Positions 44,932 to 53,741 of a stretch of DNA of 64,000 nt are shown here, in pieces. Below the pieces are notes generated by a model that did not search any database, was not told the DNA's origin, and worked only from the letters and a program-made list of their open reading frames with translations. The stretch is from NCBI RefSeq assembly GCF_036014175.1, contig NZ_CP107917.1, positions 2,170,001 to 2,234,000 on the forward strand, given 5' to 3'. Position 1 is the first letter of the stretch, and each line of letters opens with the position of its first letter. The DNA is from Streptomyces sp. NBC_00443 (lineage in GTDB: Bacteria; Actinomycetota; Actinomycetes; Streptomycetales; Streptomycetaceae). Position numbers and translations under genes: made by a program.

Positions 44932-45156
44932 GAACTTCCGCTGCCCTTTCACTACTGGATTCCTATGCGTGCCGACCTGGCGTTTTCGCGGGCACCGAAG
45001 ATCGGCGCGGTCGGCCTCAACGCGGTTCTGAAGGAAAAAGCGCCGCACAATCGGAAAGGCGGCCTCTGCGGCATTGGGTGCGGGCGGTTCCAAGGCCCGT
45101 GCACCACGCGGTAATCGGGTATCGAGGAATTCACCACACGCTGCGGTGGAGGAGCC
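44932..45156. other. Intergenic region upstream of the PKS genes
   Basis: 225 bp between the aminotransferase stop and the first PKS gene, both on the minus strand. It contains one heptamer pair of the cluster motif and no supported gene. Confidence 0.6.
45098..45115 (-). promoter_or_regulatory. Predicted SARP operator upstream of the PKS operon
   Basis: Minus strand: ATTACCG-CGTG-GTGCACG. The first heptamer is identical to those of the P450 and monooxygenase-2 promoters; the second is weaker. The sequence at the expected -10 position (CCCAAT) is a poor match. The PKS start is 167 bp downstream. Confidence 0.45.
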
Positions 45157-46746
45157 TCAGGAGGCAAGAACCAGACGGTCGCCTGCCTGGTCGCGCACCA
45201 GGGCGCACACGTCCCGCATGGCGTGTTCCAGGCGGTCGATCTCTTCGTCCGTGAGCAGCACGGACGGCTCGAAGCGCAGCGTGTGCACGGCGCTGGCGGT
45301 CGGGAAGGTCCGGATGGCGTGCCCGTGCAGGAGGTGCCCGGCGATGACGTAGCCGAACAGCGAGGAGCGGGCCGCCTCCCGCAGCGTGTCGTCGGCGGCG
45401 TCGGACTGGTCGTGGAACTCGAAGCCCAGCATCAGGCCGTGTCCGCGCACCTCCTTGACCACGTCCGGGAAGTCGGTACGGATCCCGTGCAGCATCCCGG
45501 CGAGCGCGGCGCCACGCTCTTGCGCGAGGCGGTAGCCGCGGCCGTCGTCAGCCTCCAGCATGGCAAGGACCTTGAGGGCGATGTGGCAGGAGAAGCTGTC
45601 CTTGGCGAAGGTCGAGCTGTGCAGCAGCTCGAACTCGGGGCGGTAGCGTCCTTCGCGCACCAGCGTCACGGACGCTTTGGCGATGCCACCGCCCAGGGAC
45701 TTGGCGAAGACGTAGTAGTCGCCACGCAGGCCGAGGCGGGTGGCGCCCAGGAAGGTGCCGGTGCGGCCCAGGCCGCTCTGGATCTCGTCGATGACGACGG
45801 GACAGTCGGCCTCTTCGGCGAACGCCTTGATCTCTCGGGCGAATTCGGGCGACAGCGGCCGGATGCCGCCCTCACCCTGGATCGGTTCCAGCAGAAAGGC
45901 GCAGATCGTGTGGTGGTCGCGTTCGACGAGCCGGACAGTGCCGTCCTGCACGGTCGGCTCCAGGAGCATGCCACGCTCTTCCTGGAGCACCTCCTTGAGC
46001 GCCTCGGGGTGATCGCAGGGCACGAACCGGGCCTGCGCGCCGAGCGCCGCGAACGGGGTGCGGTAGGACTCGTTGTGCGTCAGCTGGACGCTGCCCATCA
46101 GCTTGCCGTGGAAGCCCGCCTTCAGTGCCACGAATACGGGAGGCTTCGCACGCCGCAGCTGGTTGCGGCGGTCGATCTCCGCGATCAGCAGGTCGGCGGC
46201 GTCCCGTCCTCCCGTGGGGCGGGGCAGGCCCAGTCGGGTCCACAGGGTGTCCGGCACCGTGGCCGCTCCCGCCCGCACGGTCTCCCGTACGCGCCGTGCG
46301 CTCGCCTCGATCTCCTCGAAGACCTTCGACAGGCGCATCACCCGGTCCAGCTCGGCATGTTTGACAGCCGCTTCGACGCCTTCGGCGCCGCTGTTCGCGA
46401 AGGTGGCGTAGTACGGCTCGTCGGAGCCGGTCTCGCGGTGGATGATCCGGTTGAGCTCGGCGGCGAGCCGGTTCGCGTACGGGTGCGAGGAGAACTGTGC
46501 GAGCACCGGGGTCTGTTCATCGAGGAGTTCCCGTGCGCGGGCCACGATGTCGGGATGGTTGTGCCCGAAAATGAGTGCGCCGTAACCGGCCGCATAATCA
46601 AGGACGGGTATCTCCTCTCCGTTCGCGCCTTTGCGGTAGAGCGTATTGCCGCTCGCGCGCACGTACTCGACATCCAGACCTGCCGTGGAAAGCAGCCTAC
46701 GCAAATTGGGTTCCGCGAGCTCGCGAACCACGGATTCGGAATTCAT
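45157..46746 (-). CDS. Class III PLP aminotransferase acting on the PKS aldehyde
   Basis: The 529-aa class III (omega-type) aminotransferase has FANSGAEGVEAAVKHAEL, the PLP Asp in VVIDEIQSGLGRTG and the likely Schiff-base Lys in YVFAKSLGGGIAKASVT. FHGKLMGSVQLT is the usual glycine-rich region. It is longer than primary metabolic members because of an insert at about 155-200. Relatives next to thioester reductase PKSs, such as CpkG of coelimycin, convert the released aldehyde to a terminal amine. ATG 46746 overlaps the stop of the SARP gene (ATGA), so both are translated together and lie directly upstream of the PKS genes. Confidence 0.88.
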   Translation of the reverse strand: MNSESVVRELAEPNLRRLLSTAGLDVEYVRASGNTLYRKGANGEEIPVLDYAAGYGALIFGHNHPDIVARARELLDEQTPVLAQFSSHPYANRLAAELNRIIHRETGSDEPYYATFANSGAEGVEAAVKHAELDRVMRLSKVFEEIEASARRVRETVRAGAATVPDTLWTRLGLPRPTGGRDAADLLIAEIDRRNQLRRAKPPVFVALKAGFHGKLMGSVQLTHNESYRTPFAALGAQARFVPCDHPEALKEVLQEERGMLLEPTVQDGTVRLVERDHHTICAFLLEPIQGEGGIRPLSPEFAREIKAFAEEADCPVVIDEIQSGLGRTGTFLGATRLGLRGDYYVFAKSLGGGIAKASVTLVREGRYRPEFELLHSSTFAKDSFSCHIALKVLAMLEADDGRGYRLAQERGAALAGMLHGIRTDFPDVVKEVRGHGLMLGFEFHDQSDAADDTLREAARSSLFGYVIAGHLLHGHAIRTFPTASAVHTLRFEPSVLLTDEEIDRLEHAMRDVCALVRDQAGDRLVLAS

Positions 46747-49139
46747 GCCACTCCTTTTCGGATGCCCCGGAGATGCTTCCTGACATCCTGTTCCAGGTCG
46801 TCCCAGCGCGCGGTCATACCGAGGTCATTCCGCACGGCCGGTGACGGAGTGGGCGCCGAATTACCGGATATGTGCTGGGGCCGTTGCCGACGAGCGGCCG
46901 AAAGCAGCAGTGCCATCAGTTGCTCGCCGGTGGCCCGGGTGGGCTGCACCAGAGTCACCGACGTGGCGTGGCTCCTGCCGCCGGCCCATGTCGGCCGGCG
47001 CAGCAGCAGCTCGGGCGTCGCGGCCGCGACCACGAACAAGCGCCCTGATTCCGCGGAGCCGACGAGATCCTCGATGGCGTCCAGCACCCGGTCGTCGGCG
47101 CGGTGCAGGTCGTCGACGCACAGCACCAGCAGCATGTGCCGGGCCACCCTGAGGAACAACTCCCGCCAGGCGTCGAGAACGTCGCTCATCGCGTCCGCTG
47201 CGGTAGGCGCCTCGTGCGCGGCGTCGTGCACCGCGAGGAGTGGGGCGAGCCGGGACCACATGCGCTGCGCCGCCGCGGGAGAGCCGATGACCTCGCGCAC
47301 CTTGTCCGCCAGGGCGTCGCGTGCAGCTGCCGGCGTGGCACCGGGCACGATGCCGCAGAACGCCGACAGGATCTCGGCCTGGGCCCGCAAGGGATGGTCG
47401 GCGGGCGTCGCCGGTGAGTTGCCGATCAGGAACAGCGGCGCGTCCGGCCGGCTGCCGGCCCACCGGCCGAACTCCCTGAGCAGCTCGGTCTTTCCCGAGC
47501 CGCGCTCGCCGAGGAGCGTGACCAGATGGGGAACCAGACGGTGCCGGGTCCGCTTCAAAAGCCCCTGGAGGACCTCCAGTTCATGGGTCCGGCCTGAGTC
47601 GCCGGCGTCGGCAGCGTGCCGCTCCCGCACTTCGACCGCCTGCCACGAAGTGGGCGAAGCCGCGGTGGGCAGGTAGGCCACGGCACTCTCGGTGGCTGTC
47701 CGGACCTCGTCACTGGCCCACACCTGTCCGGCAGGCACCTCGGACAACAGGAACTGGGAATCGTCGAGCGTCGCACCGACCACCGTGGGTACGCCGTCCT
47801 GGCCGCGGCGGCGCAGCCGCACCTCCCCCATGGTGACGCAGACATGCACGGTCAGCCGCAGCTGCCCGGCGTCGCGGGGCGTGGCGACATCCAGGACGTC
47901 CCGCACAGCGAGCGCCGCCAAGGTGGCCTGCCGGACGTCGTCCGCGCCCCCGTTCAGGCCGAACACGGCCAGCGACACCGACCCCAGGCAGGCCGTCACC
48001 GTCCCCCCGAATCGTTCGATCTGTTCCCTGACGACTTCGGCCGCGCCGTCCAGCAACTCGTCCAGGTCGTCACTGCCCTCGGCTCCCGCCTCCTGGGCGA
48101 TCCGGGTACGCACGGAGACCACGCTGACCGTAGGGCGGTCGCCCGCGGCCCGCGGTGCGAGGGCGGCGGGAGTGTCGGAGACGGCTGTGGCAGCCGTGAG
48201 CGGGTTGTCAGGGACAGGTGTCCCTGGGGTGTTCCGCCCGGTGCCGTTGCGCGGATCGGACGCCGGTTTCCCGCCACGGGAGGGCACCAGCGCAGGGTGC
48301 AGCCGGACTGCGGGCCGCGCGGCTCGCGCAGCCGGTCCGGCCAAGGCCCCCAGTTGGACGGGGCGGTCCATCGACAAGGACGGGTCCTGGGTGAGGATCG
48401 CCTGCTGGAGCTGCTGAAGACCACGGCCGGGCTCCAGACCCAGGTTCTCCACCAGCGCCGCGCGCACCTGGCTGTAGGCGTTGAGCGAGTCGGCCTGCCG
48501 GCCGCACCGGTACAACGCGAGCATCAGCTGCGCCGAGGCTCGTTCCCGCAGCGGCTCAGCCTGCACCATGGTCTCCAGTTCGGACAGGATCTCGTAGTGG
48601 TGACCGCACAGCAGCTGGGCTTCGAAGTAGTCCTCCGTGACATCGAGCCGGGTGCTCTGCACGGCCGCCAGTTCGGGCCAGTCCAGACCAGCCTCCACCA
48701 GATCGGCCAGGGCGGGACCCCGCCACAGTGCCAACGCGTCGCGCAGCAGCCCCGCCGCCGCCTGTGCGTCGCCCTCGGCCTGTTTCCGCCGGCCCAGGCC
48801 CACCCAGGTGTGGAACAGATGAAGGTCGACCTGCTCCGGGTCCACGCGCAGCACATAGCCGGGAGCCTGCGTCAGCAGCGCGGGAGCCTCGTCGCCGCCG
48901 ACACCGCGATACGACGCAAGCACGCCGCGCAGCCCGTAGACCGCGTTCTGCAAGATCTTCCGGGCGGTCGTCGGGGCCTCCTCGACCCCCCACAGGGCGT
49001 TCAGCAACCGACTGGTGGCGACCACCCGGTTGGCCTGGAGCAGCAGGTAGCCGAGAGTGGCGCGCTGTTTCGTCCCGCCGAGAGCAACGGTCTGCTCATC
49101 GGCGACGACTTCCATCGGACCCAACAACCGGAATTGCAT
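46743..49139 (-). CDS. SARP-family transcriptional activator with ATPase domain
   Basis: The 798-aa protein begins MQFRLLGPMEVVADEQTVALGG, the OmpR-like winged helix of SARPs, with LWGVEEAPTTARKILQNAVYGLR, followed by a bacterial transcriptional activation domain (about 100-250). A linker and a nucleotide-binding domain follow: P-loop LLGERGSGKTELLREFG (about 535) and LVLCVDDLHRADD (Walker B). Segment 310-450 looks cyclase-homology-like (VSVVSVRTRIAQ, FGGTVTACLGSVSLAVFGLNGGADD), as in some large regulators. Such proteins activate pathway promoters through 11-bp-phased heptamers, which are present across this cluster. ATG 49139 follows GGGGGAACG. It is very probably the cluster-specific activator. 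Confidence 0.92.
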   Translation of the reverse strand: MQFRLLGPMEVVADEQTVALGGTKQRATLGYLLLQANRVVATSRLLNALWGVEEAPTTARKILQNAVYGLRGVLASYRGVGGDEAPALLTQAPGYVLRVDPEQVDLHLFHTWVGLGRRKQAEGDAQAAAGLLRDALALWRGPALADLVEAGLDWPELAAVQSTRLDVTEDYFEAQLLCGHHYEILSELETMVQAEPLRERASAQLMLALYRCGRQADSLNAYSQVRAALVENLGLEPGRGLQQLQQAILTQDPSLSMDRPVQLGALAGPAARAARPAVRLHPALVPSRGGKPASDPRNGTGRNTPGTPVPDNPLTAATAVSDTPAALAPRAAGDRPTVSVVSVRTRIAQEAGAEGSDDLDELLDGAAEVVREQIERFGGTVTACLGSVSLAVFGLNGGADDVRQATLAALAVRDVLDVATPRDAGQLRLTVHVCVTMGEVRLRRRGQDGVPTVVGATLDDSQFLLSEVPAGQVWASDEVRTATESAVAYLPTAASPTSWQAVEVRERHAADAGDSGRTHELEVLQGLLKRTRHRLVPHLVTLLGERGSGKTELLREFGRWAGSRPDAPLFLIGNSPATPADHPLRAQAEILSAFCGIVPGATPAAARDALADKVREVIGSPAAAQRMWSRLAPLLAVHDAAHEAPTAADAMSDVLDAWRELFLRVARHMLLVLCVDDLHRADDRVLDAIEDLVGSAESGRLFVVAAATPELLLRRPTWAGGRSHATSVTLVQPTRATGEQLMALLLSAARRQRPQHISGNSAPTPSPAVRNDLGMTARWDDLEQDVRKHLRGIRKGVA

Positions 49140-49163
49140 CGTTCCCCCAGATCGACAGCCGAG

Positions 49164-49181
49164 CGGTCAAAATCCGGTCAC
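49164..49181 (-). promoter_or_regulatory. Possible SARP operator at its own gene
   Basis: Minus strand: GTGACCG-GATT-TTGACCG, two heptamers at 11-bp phase that resemble the cluster motif. It ends 24 bp before the SARP ATG, too close for the usual downstream -10 box, so it may be an autoregulatory site rather than an activating one, or chance. Confidence 0.35.
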
Positions 49182-49252
49182 CATGTTGCAAGGGAGCGAT
49201 CCAAGCCCACACAAATCTGATACAAGCTCCAACCAACGCGATCACCTGGCTG

Positions 49253-50245
49253 TTAGAGCAGCTCCAGTACCGCGCACCCGAGACTGTCGGCGGAACCGCC
49301 CCCGACCAGCACCACCTTGTCCCCCGCAGCGAGTTCGGCCGAGTCCAGCAGATGGCTGAGACCCGCGGCCTGGTCACCGGACGGCAGATGACCCACCCCG
49401 GCGCCCCAGTCCCACGTGGTCCGCTTCTCGGCGACGCCCCACGCCGCACGCCTGTCCCAGCGTTGCAGACCCGAGCCCAGGTGCGGGAAGACGAACCGCG
49501 CGATGTCGTCGATGCCGAGCCCCGAATCCGTCAGAGCCTGCGCCACGACCTCGCGCTCCCCGTCTGCGAGCGGTGCCGCGAGGTCGTCGGGGCGAACCGC
49601 CGTCGCGGCCACCTTGTCACGTGCCCGTTCGTGTACGGCAGACGGAATCCGCCACGGCAGGTCGGAGCGCAGCAGACGCTGCGGCTGCTCCTCCACCACC
49701 GTGGTGGTCAGAACGCGCGCCAGTCCGCCGCCGGTTCTCAGCACCACGCCCGTCGCACCGTCGGCGAGCACACGGCCCGGCCCCGTGCAGAACCGGTCGC
49801 CGGTGTGCGCGGCCGCGCAGTCGCCAGTGGTGATCACCGCAGCGGTCATGTCCGGGGACGCGGATAAATACTGGGCCGCCAGATGCAGACCCACGACGCC
49901 ACTGCCGACGGCGCCGCGGACCTCCAGCGCGGTGGCGCGCGGACACCGGAGCGCCTGCCGTACCTCTTCGGCACGGCAACCGGCCGCCTGCGCCGACCAG
50001 GAGGAGGCGTGCAGGACCAGGTCCACGTCACCGGCCGGCACACCCGAGCGGCGCCGCGCCAGGTCGGCGGCCCGCACCACGAGGCCCGGCAACGAGCCGT
50101 CCTCCGCCACGCGCACCGCGCGGTAGGCGTCCCGTCGGCACTGCCGGGCGTCGTACAACCCGGCGGTGACGGCCCGCTGGACGTCCTGGCTGTGCCCGAG
50201 CGACATCGCGGCCGCGCCGATGAACAGACCGTCCCAGCGCGTCAC
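49253..50245 (-). CDS. KAS III-like thiolase-fold protein lacking the catalytic Cys
   Basis: The 330-aa protein has the overall KAS III layout (LVLHASSWSAQ, then a long helix, VLADGATGVVLR, and a C-terminal GDKVVLVGGGSADSLGCAVLEL). At the nucleophile position, where active enzymes read like VNVVCSG, it reads RGAVGSG, so the Cys is gone. The His region reads VFPHLGSG and the Asn region GVGHLPSGD. It therefore cannot work as a normal condensing enzyme. It could be an acyltransferase of altered mechanism, a cyclase or a structural partner. ATG-type start at 50245 is actually GTG (CAC on the plus strand). It lies 76 bp after the thioesterase gene and 113 bp before the SARP gene. Confidence 0.7.
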   Translation of the reverse strand: MTRWDGLFIGAAAMSLGHSQDVQRAVTAGLYDARQCRRDAYRAVRVAEDGSLPGLVVRAADLARRRSGVPAGDVDLVLHASSWSAQAAGCRAEEVRQALRCPRATALEVRGAVGSGVVGLHLAAQYLSASPDMTAAVITTGDCAAAHTGDRFCTGPGRVLADGATGVVLRTGGGLARVLTTTVVEEQPQRLLRSDLPWRIPSAVHERARDKVAATAVRPDDLAAPLADGEREVVAQALTDSGLGIDDIARFVFPHLGSGLQRWDRRAAWGVAEKRTTWDWGAGVGHLPSGDQAAGLSHLLDSAELAAGDKVVLVGGGSADSLGCAVLELL

Positions 50246-50321
50246 GCGCTCACCCCCTTCACCTCACGGAGAGCACCCGGGCCGGCATGCCGGGGCGCAG
50301 CGGCTCGGCCGGGCTCCCAAG

Positions 50322-51110
50322 TTATCGGCCCTCGGCCGACGCGATGCGCCCCGCGTCGGTACGGCTCAGGGCGGCGGTGACCGCCTCGGCCACCCCCGAC
50401 AGCTGGGTGTCGAGGAAGAAGTGTCCGCCGCCGAAGACCCGGGTCGTGGTGGTGGCGGTGGTCAGTTCGCGCCAGGCCTTCGCCTCGTCCACGCTCACCA
50501 CGGGATCGTCGTCCGCGATCAGCACGGTGAACGGCACGCCGAGGCGCGGGCCGGGTCGCCAGACGTATCCGCCGATCGCCCGGTAGTCGGCCCGAAGCGC
50601 AGGCATGACCATCTCCCGCAGCTCCGGGTCCTCGAGCACCCGCGGAGTGGTGCCCCCCAGCAGCCGAACGACCCGCAGGATGTCCTCGTCCGTGCGCAGC
50701 GAGTCGTACCGGGCGGGCCGGGCGGTGGGGGCGCCCCGGCCGGAGAGGATCAGTGCCTCGGGCCCGGGCAGGGACCGCTCGGCGAGGCGGCGGGCCACCT
50801 CGTACGCCGCGACGGCGCCCATGCTGTGCCCGAACAGGACGTACGGACCCGTCACCCGGCTCCGTACCTGTTCGGTGAGCGCGTCGGCGAGGCGGCCCAT
50901 GTCGTCGACGGGCTGTTCGCTTCGGCGGTCCTGACGGCCGGGATACTGCGCCGCCAGTACCTCCACCGCCGGAGCCAGCGCCCGCGCCAGCGGCAGGAAG
51001 GCACTGGCCGCGCCACCGGCGTGCGGGAAGCAGATCAGCCGCGGTGCCTCGCTGCCCAGCCGCTGAGCCGGATCCTGCGGATGGAACCTGCGCAGCCACT
51101 CGCCCGCCAT
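50322..51110 (-). CDS. Type II thioesterase
   Basis: The 262-aa alpha/beta hydrolase has RLICFPHAGGAASAFLPLA, the nucleophile elbow VLFGHSMGAVAAYEVAR, the Asp in IADDDPVVS and the His in FGGGHFFLD, the standard type II thioesterase triad. These editing enzymes free stalled or mis-primed acyl groups from PKS carrier proteins. As the PKS ends in a reductase and has no type I thioesterase, its job here is most likely editing. ATG 51110 follows GGAGTAGGA. It is divergent from the quinone oxidoreductase gene and marks the likely right border of the biosynthetic cluster. Confidence 0.9.
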   Translation of the reverse strand: MAGEWLRRFHPQDPAQRLGSEAPRLICFPHAGGAASAFLPLARALAPAVEVLAAQYPGRQDRRSEQPVDDMGRLADALTEQVRSRVTGPYVLFGHSMGAVAAYEVARRLAERSLPGPEALILSGRGAPTARPARYDSLRTDEDILRVVRLLGGTTPRVLEDPELREMVMPALRADYRAIGGYVWRPGPRLGVPFTVLIADDDPVVSVDEAKAWRELTTATTTTRVFGGGHFFLDTQLSGVAEAVTAALSRTDAGRIASAEGR

Positions 51111-51271
51111 TCCTACTCCTTTGGTCTCCGCGCTCCAGTCCGCCCCGTGCGGCACACGGCCGCGCCCAGCGTTTCGCACGCCGTTCAAAGACCGCACAAA
51201 CCGCACACAAGTCCAACGGGTGCATCGGGCAGTCGGCCGGCCGCTCCCCGGGGAGCGCGATACTGAGCCGC

Positions 51272-52180
51272 ATGATCGCGATCCGGTTCGACCGCTTCGG
51301 CGGCCCCGAAGTCCTAGAGACAGTTGAGCTTCCCGCCCCCGGACCCCAGCCCGGACAGGTCCGGATCACCGTCGAGGCCGTGGGCGTCAATTTCGCGGAC
51401 ACCCACCAGACCGACGGCTCCTACCTGACGGCCGACCTGCTGCCCTACATACCCGGAAGCGAGGTCGTGGGCCGCACCCCGGACGGCCGACGCGTACTCG
51501 CCCGTGTCTCGGGAGGGTACGCCGAACAAGTCCTGGCGCCTGAGAACGCGCTCGTCGACATCCCCGAGGACCTTCCGGCGGCTCACGCGCTCGCCCTGCT
51601 CACCCAGGGCCTGACCGCCTGGCACCTGCTGCGCACCGCCGCCCGGCTCGCGCCCGGCGAGACCGTGGTCGTCCATTCCGCGGCCGGCGGTGTGGGCAGT
51701 CTGGCGGTACAACTGGCCCGGCACTTCGGCGCCGGACGCGTTCTCGCCCAGGCCTCCACCCCCGACAAGCGTCGACTCGCCCTCGAACTGGGCGCCGACG
51801 GCATCGCGGAGTACCCCCTCTCGGACAAGGCGGACGTCATCCTCGACGCGGTGGGCGGCACCCTCTTCGACCAAGCCCTCGACTCCCTCGGCCTCTCGGG
51901 CCGCCTGGTCACCTACGGCAACGCCGCCCGGACCCCCTTCACCCCTGTCGACCCGGCCCGTCTCAGCCGCCTCAACGCGGCCGTCATCGGCTTCTGGCTA
52001 CGCCCCACCCTGAAGGCCCCCGGTGGCTACACCGAACTCCTCCGCGAACTCCTCGACCTCACCAGCCGAGGCGTACTCCGAGCGGTCACCGGCCCGAGCT
52101 ACCCGCTGAACCAGGCCCGGCGCGCTCACGAGGACCTGCTGGCACGCCGCACCACCGGCAAGGTCACCCTGCACCCGTGA
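51272..52180 (+). CDS. Zinc-free quinone oxidoreductase (zeta-crystallin-like MDR)
   Basis: The 302-aa medium-chain reductase begins MIAIRFDRFGGPEVLETVELP, with VEAVGVNFADTHQTDGSY and the NADPH motif VVHSAAGGVGSLAVQLARHFGA. It has no zinc ligands, as in NADPH:quinone reductases. ATG 51272 was chosen because the family starts there; an in-frame extension to 51044 has no ribosome site. Nothing in the sequence ties it to the alkaloid pathway, so it may be a neighbour gene. A hairpin (52296..52338) lies about 115 bp downstream. Confidence 0.85.
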   Translation: MIAIRFDRFGGPEVLETVELPAPGPQPGQVRITVEAVGVNFADTHQTDGSYLTADLLPYIPGSEVVGRTPDGRRVLARVSGGYAEQVLAPENALVDIPEDLPAAHALALLTQGLTAWHLLRTAARLAPGETVVVHSAAGGVGSLAVQLARHFGAGRVLAQASTPDKRRLALELGADGIAEYPLSDKADVILDAVGGTLFDQALDSLGLSGRLVTYGNAARTPFTPVDPARLSRLNAAVIGFWLRPTLKAPGGYTELLRELLDLTSRGVLRAVTGPSYPLNQARRAHEDLLARRTTGKVTLHP

Positions 52181-52295
52181 ACCACTCAAAGCCCGGTCAA
52201 AAGAGCGTCGGCCGCATGACATACCCACGCCCCAGCCCTTTGCCTCCACCCCACCTCCACGCCACGATCAACCACGGCACACCACACCCCTGAAC

Positions 52296-52338
52296 GTGAC
52301 CGGGCCGGCCGAATCCCCCGTCGTGTCGGCCCGGTCAC
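52296..52338 (+). terminator. Possible terminator after the quinone oxidoreductase
   Basis: A perfect 12-bp stem (52296..52307 with 52327..52338) around a 19-base loop. The long loop and the 115-bp distance from the stop make this tentative. Confidence 0.45.
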
Positions 52339-52672
52339 CACTCCCCCAGGTGCTGAAACGGGCCCGGCCTCCTGCCACGTCCGGCCTCCTCTCGGAGCAC
52401 GTCGGCGAGTTGGTCCCTGAGAGCTCGCCTCCTCCGTGGCCACCCGCCGGCGGACCTCAGGTTCCGCCCTGGCCCCCTCATCGCCCTCCCTGCGCCAAGC
52501 GTCCTCCGGCGCCCGCGGCCCGGCCGGCCGGAGCGGCCGTCCGCCGAGTGCGACGACGAGGCGCGCGGAGCGCTCCGGAGGGCGGGTCAGCACCTCGCAG
52601 CCATCCGACGCGGCAGGTCACGGGGCTCGCTGGGCTCTTCCGGGACATCTGAGCGGCTGTCCGACCCGGAGC

Positions 52673-52709
52673 CGGACGGGGGCGCTCACGACGTGGGCGC
52701 CCCCGTCCG
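52673..52709 (-). terminator. Terminator of the meta-cleavage operon
   Basis: A perfect 13-bp G+C-rich stem (52673..52685 with 52697..52709) with an 11-base loop, 10 bp beyond the dioxygenase stop on the minus strand. Confidence 0.75.
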
Positions 52710-52719
52710 ATGCCCGTGG

Positions 52720-53741
52720 TCAGTCGTCCGGGACCCCGGTGCCGCTGAGGCCCGGAACCGTCCGCTCCAGTTGCACCAGTGAACGGGCGCCGAGGCGGAA
52801 CTGGGCGAGTTTGTCGACGATCGTCCGGCCGACCGGGGTGTGGCCCCAGATACTGATGCCCTGGTGGGTGCTGGGCTGCCAGGTGGTCTCGTCGATGACG
52901 ACGGGGTTCCAGCCGACCTCCCATTCGAAGCCCGAGGGGTGCGGGCGTAGTAGGAGAGTTCCTTGTCGTTGGTGTGCTGTCCGACGGACAGGGCCATGCC
53001 GAAGCCGAGTTCGTGCGCACGGTCGTAGCTGCGGGCGAGGTCGTCCAGTGTGGCCACCTGGACGTTGAGGTGCTGGACGCGGGTGCGGACCGGGTCGATG
53101 GGCAGGCCCCGGACGGCGGCGATGGCGATGGAGTGGTGGCGTTCGTTGACGCGCAGGAAGCGGATCCTGAGCTTGACGCCGCTGATCGTCTCGTCGATGT
53201 AGTCGGTGAGGCGGGCGTCGAAGACGGTGTTGAAGTAGCCGCGCATCAGGGTCGGCCGGGTCGAGGTGATGGCGACATGGCCCATGCCGGAGTCGCCCGT
53301 TATCCAGCCGGACGCGAGCATCCGCAGGGGTTCCGGGGCCAGAACCGGGGTGGTGTAGATCTCCTGGGTGATGCCCTTGGGGCCGGGGAAGCGCAGGAGT
53401 CGCTCGACACCGCGCAGGCTCGCCTCCTCTGCGGTGCCCTCCGCGACGGGGACGCCGTGAGCGCGGACGCCGGCCTCGATCTGCTCGAAGGCGGCGTGGT
53501 CGGCGAGGTGCCAGCCGATGGCCACGACATCCTCGGCGGGGCCCCGGCGCAGCAGGAAACGGCACTCGTGGTCGTCGATGCGGAAGCGCATCAGGCCGGT
53601 GTCCAGATCGTCGAGGTGCATGCCGATGGCGTCGGTGCCGAAGCGGCGCCAGTCGGTGAAGCGGTTGGTCTCGATGACGAGGTAGCCGAGGTGGACGGCG
53701 CCGAAGACGGACGGGGCGTCATATCCCTGGTACGGGGTCAT
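52720..53741 (-). CDS. Extradiol ring-cleavage dioxygenase (VOC/BphC type), frameshifted
   Basis: About 340 aa after restoring one base. Two glyoxalase-like modules carry the iron ligands His in GHVAITS (start of module 2), His in QHLNVQV and Glu in SGFEWEVG, as in BphC-type 2,3-dihydroxybiphenyl or catechol 2,3-dioxygenases. The frame shifts at 52936..52939: the coding strand has CCCC where five C would join YYARTP to SGFEWEVGWNP. The Glu ligand lies just after the shift, so the enzyme would be dead if the shift is real. ATG 53741 overlaps the hydrolase stop (ATGA). It is the third gene of the operon that starts with the flavoprotein hydroxylase (56237) and would open the ring of the catechol made by that enzyme. 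Confidence 0.82.

Larger units (their letters stand above)
52181..52719. other. Convergent intergenic region at the cluster border
   Basis: This 539-bp stretch separates the quinone oxidoreductase from the aromatic degradation genes. Open frames in it lack ribosome sites and sensible codon bias. It holds two hairpins (52296..52338 and 52673..52709). Confidence 0.6.

Noticed and set aside
46866..46883. ATTACCG-GATA-TGTGCTG resembles the cluster heptamer motif
   Set aside because: It lies inside the SARP coding sequence, the second heptamer is poor, and there is no -10 box for a downstream gene.
49164..49181. SARP-type activating promoter of the SARP gene itself
   Set aside because: The heptamer pair is only 24 bp from the start codon and no -10 box fits; kept only as a possible autoregulatory site.
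51044..51271. In-frame N-terminal extension of the quinone oxidoreductase by 76 codons
   Set aside because: It has no ribosome site, overlaps the divergent thioesterase gene, and its sequence does not fit the family, which starts at ATG 51272.
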